Shown here: positions 29,001 to 44,000 of the stretch, piece after piece
Numbering within the stretch: position 1 is the first letter of the stretch
Layout: every line of letters starts with the position of its first letter
Source of the DNA: Epiperipatus broadwayi
Taxonomy: Eukaryota > Onychophora > Udeonychophora > Euonychophora > Peripatidae
Direction of reading: 5' to 3'
Length of the DNA: 64,000 nt
Assembly: GCA_028023455.1 (NCBI GenBank)
Contig: JAQFVV010000020.1
Coordinates: forward strand, 4,265,092-4,329,091
The notes under the pieces: generated by a model
What the model saw: the letters and a program-made list of their open reading frames with translations, nothing else
What the model was told of the DNA's origin: nothing
Databases searched by the model: none
Translations under genes and position numbers: made by a program

Positions 29001-32000
29001 TAATTAATTTTTTTTTGCCAAAAATAACAAGATAATCATTTAATTATAGTGATTTAATAATCTCTGCTTATCACATTGAAGAGAGATAAAAGAAAAAAGA
29101 ACTAGCTATTTAAAACAAAATTTAACAAAATGCTATAGTTTTATTTATTTTTTTAAATCCTTACTTATTTATCTCCCTTAAAGTTAGAATTAAAATTTAT
29201 AAAGCACTTTACTAAAGAGAAAAATTTCTTTTCTTAATATATTTTCAATGTTAAAATTAAATCTGGTAATTAATTATAATTACTGAAGAGAGATTTTAAA
29301 AAAAAAAATATGTTTACATTATTTTATAATTTTCTCTCCCTTTTACAATCATTTATAACTCATGAAAATAAACACATATTAAAAGCATGTGTTTAAAAAT
29401 GTTTGACAATTATTTAAAGAAAATTGTCTAGAATCTTCATATTATCATTTGGTACATAAAATATTTAAATTAAATAAAGAATCCTTACTATTGTTAAAGT
29501 ATAATATAGCAATTTACCATGCTATAATACATTTATATGTGACACAATACACAACCCTTAAGACTCGATGATACAAATATTAAATAAGCTCCAAATTCAG
29601 AATGAAGGATTAGAACAATGCTCAAAGCAAAGTGAACTCATTACTGGTTACACACATGGGACAGCTATTAAAACTTAAGTTATGTAACATTCTACAAACA
29701 ATGACTACTAGGCAAAATAATCTCATCTGTTGTTACCTACTATAGTTATGAAATCTTTAAGTGATGTGATATTCTACAAATGGTAACTACAAAACAAAAT
29801 CTCATCACTGGCACCTGCAGTGACGAAAACAATATCTTGTAGCTGACAATACATACTGGAGAGTGATGGAAAGTTAAATGATGTTATATCTTACTAATGC
29901 TGACTAAGAAGAAAATAAAAAATTTATGCAGAGTGTCAATCTTTCCAGAAATTGATAAATGATTTTTTACTGTTGAAGTTTAAGGCACACCTGTGTACCT
30001 AGTTTGGCAAAGCACTAGCAGTAATTAAAAAAGTCAATCTGGAGTATCATTACAACTCAGATCATATTAAAAATGAATTTGGAGGCCAAAACCATTTGAA
30101 TAAAATTATTGCTCCTCAATATAATTTGGATTCACAGCAAGCTACTTTCATTAGACCTCATTATGACAGAGATAACATTATACAGATGGGTTCTATAGTG
30201 AATGAACTGATCACAAAGAAGATGAGATCTTGTGTAGAAGGCGAGTTTGTAAACGTTCAAGGTGGATGCTATGGAGTTGTTAGGAATAGACAAAGTAAAA
30301 TTGTCTCGGTGTTAGCTTGTCCCTGACTTAGCATAAGATATTGAAAAAAACTAAAGAATTCTCCAAGAGATTTTCAAAAACTTTTTCTTTGACTTGTGAT
30401 GAAACTGGATATAACAAATACTGCTCAGCTGGGCATTTTCGTTCAAAGGATAATTTTGATATATGGGAAAACTGCTGTGACTAAAAGCCATGCATGGCAC
30501 TGCAAGAGTGAGGACTTGTTGAGAGACTAGTCTTATTAATGAAAAAACTTGAGCAAATATTTGAAAATTTAAGTGGCCTTACTGCAGATGGAGCTCCATC
30601 ATAATTGGCTCATATAAAAGATAAATTGCATTTTTCAAAAAAGAAATGAATTGTCTCAGTCTTTATCCAAGTGATTTAATTATAAGACATTCCATTGCGC
30701 ACAAGAAAGTCTCAATGCACAATCATCAAAGCTTAACAATATGATGTTAACAGTAGTGTCATTCACACATTTTATTAAAAATAAAGGGTTTAACAACCAC
30801 CTGTTTAAACAGCTACTGTATGATCTTCATTCTAAGTATGATGATTTTATTATCACTATGAAGTGCAATAGCTCACATCACTGAAACATGCTCATAAGAT
30901 TTTATGAGCTGCAGAATGAAGTCAAGCTTATAGAAATGAAGGGAAAACCTGCCAGGTAATTTAATGATAGTGACTGATTTAGCATTCATAGGTGAACATT
31001 ACCAAGTATCTCTGAGCTGAATATCAGAGTTCAGGACCCCAGCCAGCTTCTCAGTTTTCTGCTTTAAAACATAAAATCATATGAAATTAAGACTGGAAAA
31101 TGCAATTTGAAAGGCATAACAATACACATATAGTTTAGAAGGATAGAGGCCTTTTACACTATTTGAATATGTTGGGGAATGTGAAGAACTAACTTAAGCA
31201 TTAAATGAAAGATTCAAGGACCTGAAAAGTAAACAAATCGTATTGAATATCTTCACAACATTGTTCAATGTTGAACTGGCTTTGTGCCTAATAATGTATA
31301 ACATGAAATCATTCAGCTGCAAAGCAGTGATGAGTTGAAAGCTAGATATAATAACTTCCCACTGCTTGAGTTCTATAAATATCACCTAAGCAATGACGAA
31401 TTTCCCAATTTGAGGAGACATTGAAATATGCATGTGTTCAAAACAAATTTCTGCTATGAGCAGTTTTTTTTTTCAAAATTTTGCATTATGAAAAACTCCA
31501 GACTGACCAATGGAAATCTGGAAAAGCTGTTACAAGAAGCAAAATTATCAGTTCCAGCTAACATCACATACTTCATCAAAGAGAAACCATTTCAGTCATC
31601 CTATTAGGGGGATATTAATTAAATTTTTGATCAAATATTGCAGACTAATTTTTAAGTTGATAATTTTGTATGGCCTGTGAATGATATAAATATTCAAATG
31701 ACTCTCGACAGAAAAAATTTCCCTACCCCTGACCTATACAATAACTCTTGTTTTGGGTTTTAACAAATTAAAAATGGTCCTTCTTTGTTTCAAATCCAAA
31801 TTAAGGATTTATATTTTTATATGTGTGAGAATGCAAATTAACATCATCATTGACATCCTGCAAATAATAATTTCCAGAGAGTTATATATGTTTAATTAGA
31901 TATTTTCATGATTTTTTAATTTGTTAAATAAAAAGATTGTATTCATGTAAACTAAGATAAGTTTACCTTCCTGATACTGCCAGGAAATTCTGCAAATAAT

Positions 32001-35000
32001 CTCCAGAGACATATATATTGAATTGAATATTTTTATGAATTTTTAATTTAATAAATAATAGAAATAATTATATCCATGTAAACTGAGATAACAGGCTAAA
32101 CAAATTTTCTTTATTAATCTATACAATAACTTGTTTCTGGTTTTAGTGAATTAAAAATAGATAAGATAGTTTAACATTTATTCATATTAATAGTAGTGGA
32201 AAAATAAATTACATATATATAATTTCAAATCAATTTAAATAAAAAATGATGTAGAATTATAATTTATACAGATCGATAATATTGTGGACGATTTTGAATT
32301 AAAATTTATGAATTAGAAAAATAATACATAATAAAACACTAAAATTTACTAACATTTTGAACATCTAATATAAATAAAAACTATTTATCTATATAAACTT
32401 AAAATTGCCGAAAATTAACTCCAATATTTTGTTTTATTATATATATATAATATTGCTAAATGTATGTGTATATATTATTTACTTGTAGAAAAACTATAAA
32501 AAAACAAGAAACCAATACTGTTATTGTTAGCCAGCAGGTAAATATTTTTTAAACTTATATTTTACTGATTTTCTGTATATTTTTATTTTGTTTAAAAAAT
32601 AGTTGTAAAATTTTATTTACAATCACTAAGAAATAGTTTATGTATCTTTACCCACAATTGTGTCTCTAAGCACTGGGTAAACAATGGGATATTGAATACC
32701 TATCATATTTATATATATATGTTAATTCTAATATTCTCATGGATAAATGATGATTTCATAGTATTATTTCCGAAAGCTTTCATGTAATAAAAATATAATA
32801 GTTAAATTGCTGACATTTCAATACAATAACAAGTACTTCCCTCAGAATTTTTTTTTTTTTCAAATTATAAGAATGTGGATGGTGAGATTTAAAATTGTTA
32901 TTTTTTCCTTTGTTATTTTCTCCTTATTCTCCAATTCTATTGGTTGAGAACAGACCAATTGTAAAATAAACATAAGAAAGGTAAGAACACATTTTGGCAG
33001 TTAAAGAAAAATCTAATTCATCAGCCATTTATTCACACATTAAATTAACTAACCATGACATCAATTTTAATAAAACACATATACTGGTAAATTTAAAAAA
33101 CAATATGACTGGAGATTGCTAAGGGAAGCTATAGAGATTTTTTAAAAGGCCTAAGAGCATAAATAAAAACTGTGAATTAAAGAAAATGAACAATATTTGG
33201 GAAAAGCTATTGGTGGATAACATATTTTTTAAACTTCTCAACCAATAGAATGTGACAATGAAGAGAAAATAATAAAGGAAAAAAATAACAATTTTAAATC
33301 TCATCACACACATTCTTATGATTTGAGAAAGAAAAAGCTCTGAGGAAAGTACTTGTTATTGTACTGAAATGTCAGCTATTTAGCTATTATATTTTTATTA
33401 CATGGAAGCTACCGGAAATAATGTATATATAAAACATATTAACATTTTTGTATGAATTAATTTTTGTTTTTTTTTAAGTTGTTAAATAATGAAGTATTTA
33501 ATGAAAGCATAATTTTACTTAAATAAATATTTGAATAGTAATAAATAACAAGAAAAATGACTGCACTTCAAAATTAAGGGATTAACATGTTTACCTGTAG
33601 ATTTACTTAATAAAATTAATTTGAATAGAGAATTATGTGTATGAAAAAAGAAGATAACTCTTGGTTTATAAGTTAAACAGAAATTTGAAATGGGCTAGAG
33701 AGTTTTGAAGTCATACTGATTTTATATTATTTATAAAAGCTTTCAAAAGCTAAGTTCTTTGCAACTATTTCTGTTAAATTACTATCTAATGCATATATAC
33801 ATATATTTCATTTACTTCTTAATAAATGGTTAAATAGAATTCATTGTTCCTAAGAAGAGAATTGGAAACCTAAAAAAAAAATAGTACAGATAACAAAGAT
33901 TTAATTGCAAAATGTTATACTGGGAGAGCTAATAAATGATTGATATATAAATTACAAATAGAAAAGTTTTTTACATTAAATGAAATTAAAGAAAAAAAAA
34001 AGGAAGATAGTATTATCATTGTTTTGCAATATGGATGTGAGAAATTTAATAATTATTTCAATCTTACTCCATTATGCTAGAATATATTTTAGAAATAGAA
34101 AGCAATCTTGCACTCCAGGAGCTAGTAACATCATGCAGTTATGGAGATATTATAGAAGAAGCATTGTTAGAACAGCTTTTGGAATAAATTCCATCAACAG
34201 TTGGTAGTGAATGAAAGTTTTATGTACAAGAAAGCCATTCCTAAGTAGATAGTCTAGTCTAAAAATTAGTCATAAACAAGTTGAGTAATTTTAAATCATG
34301 AAGGGGATATCAAAAATAAAAGTAAATAATGTCAGAGAGATGGGAAGATTTACTGTATTTTATATAAGTTCTTATTGTTCTCTAATATATACTTTTAATT
34401 ATTTTCTAAATTCCCAAGTTTATCTTTCTTTAGAACAAAATTCAATTACGAATGTATGTAATTAATCTTTTTTATCAGCTACTGTAAATTTGTAGCGTTA
34501 ATTACTAAAAGGAATTATTTAGTTATTAAAATACTAAAATACTGTACAATTTTGAATACCCATTTCTTTTTACAATATATAGCACTAATACATGAAAGTA
34601 TGTGCATAGATAAAGATCTAAAGTCCAAAAGTGATTACGTAATAGCGAAATGTTTATAACTCGAGTGTTCATAACTAGGGGACTGCCTGTAGTTTATTTG
34701 TTATTCAGTTGACCATCATATCTGAAAGTCATTTCACTATCTATTAACTGTGGAGCTTATTGGTAGCCTAAGCACAGCAGTCAACAGATCTCTGTAATGT
34801 TTTGCTAAATGTTTTTTTACTACACTGTTATAAAAAGTATTAAATAACAAAGAACAACTATGAAAATAAAGTCAATATTTAAATATAATTTATTTCATAT
34901 ACAGACAAAAGTTATATAGGTAAAGTAAAACGACTATTATACTGGTCACTGCATGTCAAAAATTTCTCCTTTAGCTTTCTCTTAATCTATCAATGAAGGT

Positions 35001-38000
35001 GAATGTGTTACTAATTTATAGCTATAAATAGCTAGATACTTCTTATTGGCCAACATTGGATGGTTAATTGAGTTGATTATCTGAAAGAAAAATCTTAAGA
35101 TTGTATAATAGATTAAAACACATGCTATGTCTTTTATTTTTATGTAACATTTTATTCATTTAATATCAGATATCCAATTTAAATAATTGAAAAGTACTTT
35201 AAACGTAAATTGTATTAAATCTTAAAAATTATGAAACTTTGTTGTGTTTGGTTTTTTTTTTTACTTTGGAAATAGATAATCAATAAATTTTTAAATATTT
35301 ATAATAATGTAGATTGATTTTGAAAATGCAAAATTAGTTTTTAAAAAAAAACGTTTCGTAAATATTTACTTTTTAAATATCAATTCGGTTTTTAACTCTT
35401 TCTTTTGTATTCACTAATAACAAGGTTAATATATTTCTATTTCTTAAGGAGAATACAACTTTGATATCTGGAGGAGGAGACGGTATTCTCCGGATTTGGG
35501 ATTTGGATAATAGCATCTGTCTTAGAGAATTAACAGGTCATAAGAATTATATTCATTGTTCAACTTTTAGAAATGGAGGCCATGAAGTATTGTCAGGAAG
35601 TGAAGATGGTTCAGTTCGATTATGGGGTAAGAGTTTAATACTATTTAAATATTATCTTATAAACAAGTAAAATATCACTTCTTTGAATATATATTTATTT
35701 TCTTCAGTTTTTCATAATTGTTTCTTTTTATTCATTTTAAAAATAATCTTTTTTCTATTACTACATTTTTGATCCATATCATTAATAATAATCACTTGTA
35801 AACAAATATTATCATTCATATTACTAAATGAATAAACAGAAACAGAGATAGAAAGAAAGACGTAAAGAAATTGGAATCACAGTTATTGTGCTTGTAATTC
35901 AATGATGGAATTGGGATTCTAAAAACATATAATCTTATAATTAATATTAAGTGTTGGTTGTTGGTTTAAGAATTGCAATTCAGGTATATATATATATATA
36001 CTAACTGCAGGGAATACATTCACTTTTAATACAATTTGTAAATCTTTGAATTGACATATAATCTAATCAAAATTTACTTTTACGTATGAAACTTCTCAAA
36101 TGCAAATCCTCATATTTTTTTAATAATCTATAATAAATTTCATATTTTTTCTATTAATCTTTGCATCTTACACTTTACTCAATACAAATATCTTCTTTTT
36201 TTTTTTTCCTAATATAGCATTCCAATTTTTCAACATTATATAAATATTTTTGGATTTTTTCTCTCCTTTTTTTTTATTTTTTATTTTTATATGTCAAATG
36301 TGTTGACCGGGATGTGAATCCCGGGCTAGCTGCTTGGAAGGCAGCTATGCTATTCGCTAGGCCACCAACACTTGACTTTTTTTCTCTTTTTCAATTTCCT
36401 TGCCTGTTATTTGTATTTTATCTTCATAATATGCAGTTTAGTATATAAATCTAAAAAAAAAAAATATTTACACTTTAGCTATGATTTAGAAGACATATGT
36501 TCCTTTTTTTTTTTTGACCCTGTACCAATCATCATCATTATTTTCAACCATAATCAATCAACTACAGGATGAAGATATTTTCAAGTTTAATCCAATTATT
36601 TCAGTCCCTAGTTTCTTTTCTCCACAACATAGCCAAATTTTCTTACTTAATCTATCCATCTCACATGTGTTTTCTATCTAGGTCTTTTACAATTTGTTGG
36701 GGCCGATTTTAAAATTTCAATTGTCCATCTTTTATCATATTTTTTAGCAATATATCCAATCCAGGTCCATTTCAGTCTCTTGTTTTGATAATGTCAATGA
36801 TATCTATCTGTTCTCTCACCCAGTATTTTGTTTTCAATCTCTATTTACTATTCCTACCATGTATCTTCTACAATTTATTGAATGGTCTGAAGTGTTTGCA
36901 TTATTCTACTGTTAAGTGTCCAAGTCTGAGTTCCATAAGTAAAAACTGGCAAAATAGATATATTAAAAACCCTTCTTTTTCAAATACTTAATTCTGTGAT
37001 TAATTCCATAGGGTGAACAAGGTATTTGTAGTTGTTAACTTCTTTCAATTCATCATTATCGATTTTTATTTTCTTTTGAGAAAATCCATTGAACATTACT
37101 TTAATGTGTTTTGCATTTACTTTTAGTCCTATTTTCTTACTTTCATCTGAAAACTCTTGCAGTATTTCCTGAAGCTCCAAAGTATTATTTTCAAAAATAA
37201 TCACATCATCTCAAAATATAAATAAATTTAATAATCTCCATTTACTTTTACTCCTATAATATATGTATTTTAATAAAATAAGTTATGTATTTAAATTAAT
37301 AAATTATGTAAATAAGCATTTATTTTATATAGTGCTATGTTTATAATTGTAATACATTTAAAATTAGCCTGTCAAGCTATTGTGCATGTGCTTTTTTATG
37401 AGTGTTAATAATAAATGAATACTTTCATTTCCAACACGAGATATAGTATTTATGAAAGAATAAAATGAATCCACTTATTCTTTCCAACCCAAATGCTTAT
37501 ATATGGGCAAATCTTAAGTCTGGAAGTGAAAGCATGAGGATAGACCACTCACTTTAATAAATTATGAGATTAATTTATAGAGAGAGGAAATAAAATAGAT
37601 AAATAATAAATAGCTGAAGAATGTTTAATTGAACTGCTGTAATATAAAATATTTAATTAAAACATATTGTGTATTGTAATTATTATCAGAAGGAAAAAAT
37701 AAATATTAGATAATAGAGGAAATTTAGTTAGTATGAGTTAAAATACTAATTAAATTTACAGAGGCAAGATTAAACTGATAATACACTCACCACTCGAATT
37801 TTCCCTGATGAGTTTAATTATTCCAGAAAACAAAGGGACTGAAAGTATAAAAATTGGGAAAACCGGACATGCTTTTCTTTATCATCTTCGAATCAATTGT
37901 GATACAAGCACGAAGCAGCAGAAGAAACCAGTGGGGCATATCTTATTTCCAAGATCTCTACTCCTGAAGGTCAATAAGCTGACTAGAATCATAACAGATC

Positions 38001-41000
38001 ACCCAATCTTATTATTATTTTAAATGCCTTAAGGGCTACCAGGTTTAAAGGTTGGTAATGATATAAAGGTAAATGTACTGCCTTTAGTATTTCTATTATT
38101 AGTGAATAGACTTAGTAAGTGAAGTGGCTTGTTCTTAATAGCTGTGGTTGGGTTATATTAATTTAGAATAGCATATTTTGATTCATATATCGATATATAT
38201 TATACTTGCGCATATTAACATGTATATATTAAATTGCACAAATTGAAGTCTTGAATCACTGTGTTCTTTGTGTTTTCAAAAAATTAGATTTTGTACTAAA
38301 TTGTTATTCTTACTCCAGGGATTAGTTAAAGATCAATTTGCAGTATGTAAAAAAGGGTAGTGTTTGGTTAGCTGTACCCCAGCCGCTAGAGGCGCTGTTT
38401 CTGTGTAAACACACAGAAATATCCAGAGTAGGGGCCAAAAAGCAGAAATGCCTGTTCAGCTGTTAGGTGGCACTGTTCACCATGCGTATGCACAGGAACC
38501 TTCCACAAGCCAGCTGGCAGCAAAACTGCCCCGCCTGGTGGCGCTGGTTGCAATGCATAAGCCATATAGCTTACATCGTCTGCTACCAGCACTACCAACA
38601 ACCTAGTTGGCGCTGATTGCCGTAAACAGATCTAGCTTACGTCGTCTGCTACACCAAGATTCTAGCCCACTCTGTGGGTGGCGCTGTTTCTCCATGTTAC
38701 ACACGGAAAAACTAAAAAAGTACCACAAATCTGAGTTAATTATTATGTTATATATTAATTATGTATATAGAAATGCAGTTTTAATTTATAGCGAAATTAT
38801 TAAATTAATATAATCAATTATGACTTGAATCTGCTTTACATTATTGAAAATGTGTCTAACTTGAAATAATTTTATTTTTGGGTTGCAACATATCAGTAAG
38901 AATAATCATAGCTAGAATCATTCTGATCTTCATTTTTTTAAAAAAAAAACCTTCTTATATCTAAAGATCTTATAGTTTTTCATTGTGTCCAATATTAATC
39001 TGCTTTGACTTTTTTGATTATTGGATTCTGATGCAAAATCTATCTTATGTTTTCATCATAAAATGTTATGCATTATTATTATTATTTATTTTTAGAATCA
39101 ATAATATTCTATTCATCGTTAATTAAATGATAGATAGGATTATTTTTAACTTGTTTCACAATTTCTTATTGTTTTCCATTATGTTTCAGATATACGATTA
39201 CCTGGTGAAGCAACACTTACTATTGAACCATATAAAAATGAAGTAAGACAACTAATAGATTGTTTTTAATCTGTTATTGATAAAATAAAAATCATTTATG
39301 TTTCACATTAATCAGTAATATTACATCATTAATACAATTTTATCTTATTGTCTGTTGCTGCTTTTAATATAAATTTTATCAGAAAGTATAAAATTATATT
39401 TTTTTTTCAATATTCACACATTATCAGGACTAAATGTTTTGTTATTGATAATTGTATGGTGGTTTTACTTCTCTTGTTTTTATATCATGTTATGTTGTGC
39501 ATGAAAGTAGGGTACTTTGGTCAAATTTAGCATGCATGATAATTTTGAATGATACAATGCAAACTTGATTAGAGGAGAAAAAAGTATAAAAATTTTGTTC
39601 ATAAAAAAGATTTGTTTTCTTAGCTAGTAAATGTAATATTCCTAAAGCTTTGTGGGTATATATGAAATTAATCTGAATATTATATGTATTTATTATCAAA
39701 CAATTTATTGGTAACTATAGCAATATATTTATGCGTGTCTGCAGTAGTATCTAGAAAATGGAAGAACTTTACGATATCCAAATAATAGTTATTGTAATTA
39801 TTATTAAGTACTAAAAGAAAACTAAATAAATCAATAAAAGTAAATATCCTTGCCAACATGTTTAGATCATCCAGTTTTCTAATTATAGAAAATAAATGTT
39901 TATAAGCAATCAATTTACATTATTATGCTTATTCATTATCATAAATGAGCGTGGCTATTATAACTTTTGTAGGGAAAAAAAGAATAAACATCACATGACT
40001 GCCACCTCTTATGCTTGTGTATAACTGTTGTTAAAACAGGAAAAACTCACTATATGTATTGCCACACACAGCAAGCTATAGTAATCAATGGATGCCAGAA
40101 GGCTTGTGCATAAAATCCCCATCTAGTGCCTACTCATCCAATATCCCAAGACTATATAAGCTAATGGGCTTGGATTGAAAACATTAAGATGTTTTCAGTT
40201 TAAGACTCATAGTTTTGTAGTTAAATGGAGATAAAAGGTGGTTGCTGGAGGGTTGCATTAGATCCTAAGATTTAGGTGCAGTGCTCTCAGATCCAAGGCT
40301 CCTCACTGACGAAGGCCACAAACCAGAAACTAGTCTGGGGATATTGGATGAGTAGGCACTAGATGGGGATTTTATGCACAAGCCTTCTGGCATCCATTGA
40401 TTACTCTAGCTTGCTGTGTGTGGCAATACGTATAGTGAGTTTTGCCTATTTTAAAAAAAAGAATAGAGAGAAAGATAAAAAACACAAAAAATTAAAAGTG
40501 AATTTTATAATGTAATCTGTCAACTACAAATGTATCCACTCATATCACATACTAGATCTTTAATCTGTTTATTTAACATCTATTTTTCCTGCAAACTTTG
40601 CTTTCTGAAAGAATTCAACATCCTGTTTTTGAAAGAGTTCATCACCTTGTTTAATTGTAGTTCTCCATTCTATCCGCAATGATATTTGCTCAAAGAAAAT
40701 AATAAATATTACATTTATTCAGAATTTCTTTGAAATAATTTTTATGACATAAATAAATTTTGTCTCTCTGACAAAATTAGTTAAATTTAATAAAAATGCA
40801 TTTTTATAAAATCTGTCATTATTTTTTTACTTTACATACCCAGTCAAGAAAAATGTGCTTTTACAGTTGTAAATTCAGTATTACATCTATCAAGCTGATG
40901 AATATATCAATCAACCTTGTGATCTTGCCATTGTCTTTTCAGAATCTTAAAGAGCACTTTTAAATGAATTTTTTTTCATATTTTTATGTTAAGGCAATAG

Positions 41001-44000
41001 AGAACTTATATCTCATTTTCGTACAATACATTTGACAAAATGTAATTCTTCTATTTATTTATAAATATTAAATGATCTATTTAGTACTATCAAATAGTTT
41101 ATCTTCTACTAATGAAATTTTATATGGAAATTTTAATAAAATTTGGTTTTTTAGATATTTGTTTTAGTACTTATAGTGATTGGATGTCCAACAAACAGGT
41201 CTTCTAGTAACTGCAGAACAAGAAAAAAAAATGGAACCCTGATAATCACTTTATTTAATAGATTATCACAAAATTTTTCCACAAAGGTTCTTATTTGCCA
41301 TGCATATCTTAATGATCAGAGTGACTGTGAATAGTTATCATAAGAAATGAAACAATAGATAAGCAAATAAAATTATGTAACATATGTTTATAAACACATA
41401 ACAAAATAATATCTATTCAATATCAAGAGAGTGAGTTTATTTCTCACATTGGAAGTGCCAAAATTACAATAATTGTTGATAAGTAAAAGGAGTGCTCACA
41501 CATACCCAACAAATTGTAAACCAAATATCAAAATTTTTATATTTGGTATATACACCTGGGTCTCGTTTTATGCGGATTATTTTAATGCGATTTTGAAGTT
41601 ATGCGATTCATGTTTCTTCTTAATATCTTTCATATTTCACTATATTTATTACATATCAAGAAATTTAAATTATTAATAACTTATTTTGACTTGAAATACT
41701 TTTTTTTCCTCAAAAATATAACATTATATTAGCAGCTAACATGAATATGGCCTGGAGTTGTATTTAGAACTTAGCTTCTATGTAAATAACCTATTTATAC
41801 TAATGAGTAAATAATAATAATAGATTTATACTTACATATAAAAATATCGCAATAAATATTCAAAAAATTTAAACTTTTAAAACGTGTTTAGTTATATATA
41901 ACAGAAATAAATAATCTTTTAGATTTTTAAAATAAAAAATGAAGATTTTATAAACTGAAAATAATCTTTCTAATGATAATGTTTTGATTGCGATCTCATT
42001 TTTTTAATATAGAAACAGAAAACCATTAACACAGCATAAGACTGAAAATGGCATCACGAATAATAATAAAGTGGCTTAACAGGTTTCTCTGTGCATAATT
42101 GCTGAGAGATTCTTGACTTCGTTTAAGGAGAAGCCACAGAACATCACATTGAATCTGATTTCTTACCAGTTTACAAATGAACGCTAGTGGCAATGATTAA
42201 AATATGTATGAAAAATGTAAAATTAAATACTGTAGTGTACCGGTCAAAATAGTATGCTCACTTAACAAGATTCAAATCCTAAGCAAAAGTACCTCGAATC
42301 CGATCATGCTCAAGATATACAGGTCTGGAGCAATCCTGAATTCTAACCTATTTGCCAATTCTTCGAATCTCTGACCCAATGAACAACAATTCTGATGACA
42401 CAGTAAAATTATTTTAAATCCGTGCCCAGAAGCAGAGCGGTAGAGCATAAGATCGGACTGATGATGATGATCGAGGTCGGAGTAGTCTAGTCATTACATT
42501 TATTACAGTTATTTATTAATGCTAAGTTATTAGCCAAAGAAAATAATTCTAAATACTCATTAGAAAATAATTCAAAACAAACCAGGATTCACATGAAATT
42601 ATATATTTAATAAACTATTGAAAACGCATATATATGTTACAAAGTGTTTCACGCTTGGGATGACATTGTCTATTTACAAAACTTGGGAATTGTTTTTATA
42701 AAATCGCATTTACAATAATTATTTAAGCAATTATTTAATGAATATCATTTTATGGAGTGTGTTATAGCTTGTGCGGAGTTAATATACCAATTTAATAATA
42801 TTTTACTAAATGGACGTTGTGGATGGCAAAAAATGAATATAAAAGGTCGTGACATGTTTAGTAATAAATGATTTATTTGATAGACAGGCAAAATATCCAA
42901 TTATAATCATTTATCTATCTTGTGAAACCATTTTGTGTACTTTTATTGGCATTGTTTGGAAGAAACGTCTTTTATAAATAAGAAACAAACAATGCACTAC
43001 ATTAACGAGAATACGTGATATAATAATTAATAAAAATTTGTTTACATCTATGGGAATCGATTAAGACTGTCAAAGAATGCAGTCTCAAAATAAACACAAT
43101 AATTAATTGACGTGTAGCGCATTTCAAGAATGAATCATTATTTTTCCAACACCTAATAAAAGGTCAAGCAGGCATAAATCTATTAATTAAAACCCTAACG
43201 ATGCTGGCATACTATTAGAGGAATACGAATCTTATGGTACTTTGGATTCTTCATCATTTTAAGACATTTTATACTGAAAAAGGGGTGATACGTTCGCCCT
43301 TTTGACGATACGGTATCGATGGAGAGGTTTGGTTTGAGGCCCAGACAGCTATATGAAAGTTCTGCAGCACAATCAAAACTTTATAAACCTCGCGTTTCAC
43401 AGGAAGGAGTGTCCCTGATTACGAACGATTTTGAGAACTAACGCAATAGAGAAATCGAAGTGTGGAAGTACCATAAAAGAAAGGAAAGGTCGGCCAGCAG
43501 CATTATACATGCACCGAAAACTTAATATACTTTCTTTATTCGAACGCCTGTAAATGGTTTGACTCCTGAGCAATAATATACTTAAATAAAGAATCGTTCT
43601 CAAAATAACTCTTTAACTACGACATCAAACTAACAAAATTTTATATTTAATTTCGATTCCCATATACGTATTAACTGATAGAATTAGCCTTACAGGCGAC
43701 AATAAGAAAAGGTGAAATAATTATATTAACATTCACGATCCTTTAATTCAATTAACAAAGTAAAATAGGCACCCACAATAAAATATTTTAGAAAAAAAAT
43801 GTGAATAACAGAAGTAAATATAAAACCAACCTAGCGAGCGATTTCAATTTTAAATAAACGAAACTTTATCGATAGATTTTAAATGAAGCTCCCGCTTCTT
43901 TCCAAATTAAACAATTATTCCCCCCCCCTTTTTAAAACTCGCTAGTTTGGTTGTTGGCATATTAAAGAAAATCAATTATAGATATATATATTAAACAAAA

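Noticed and set aside
33980-34207. 75-codon frame in intron 6
   Set aside because: It looked slightly protein-like but matches nothing I recognise, and the reading starts in a Lys-rich A tract.
37808-38023. 71-codon frame of balanced composition in intron 7
   Set aside because: No recognised domain, no splice context fitting THOC6, and the vertebrate protein leaves no gap for extra residues there.
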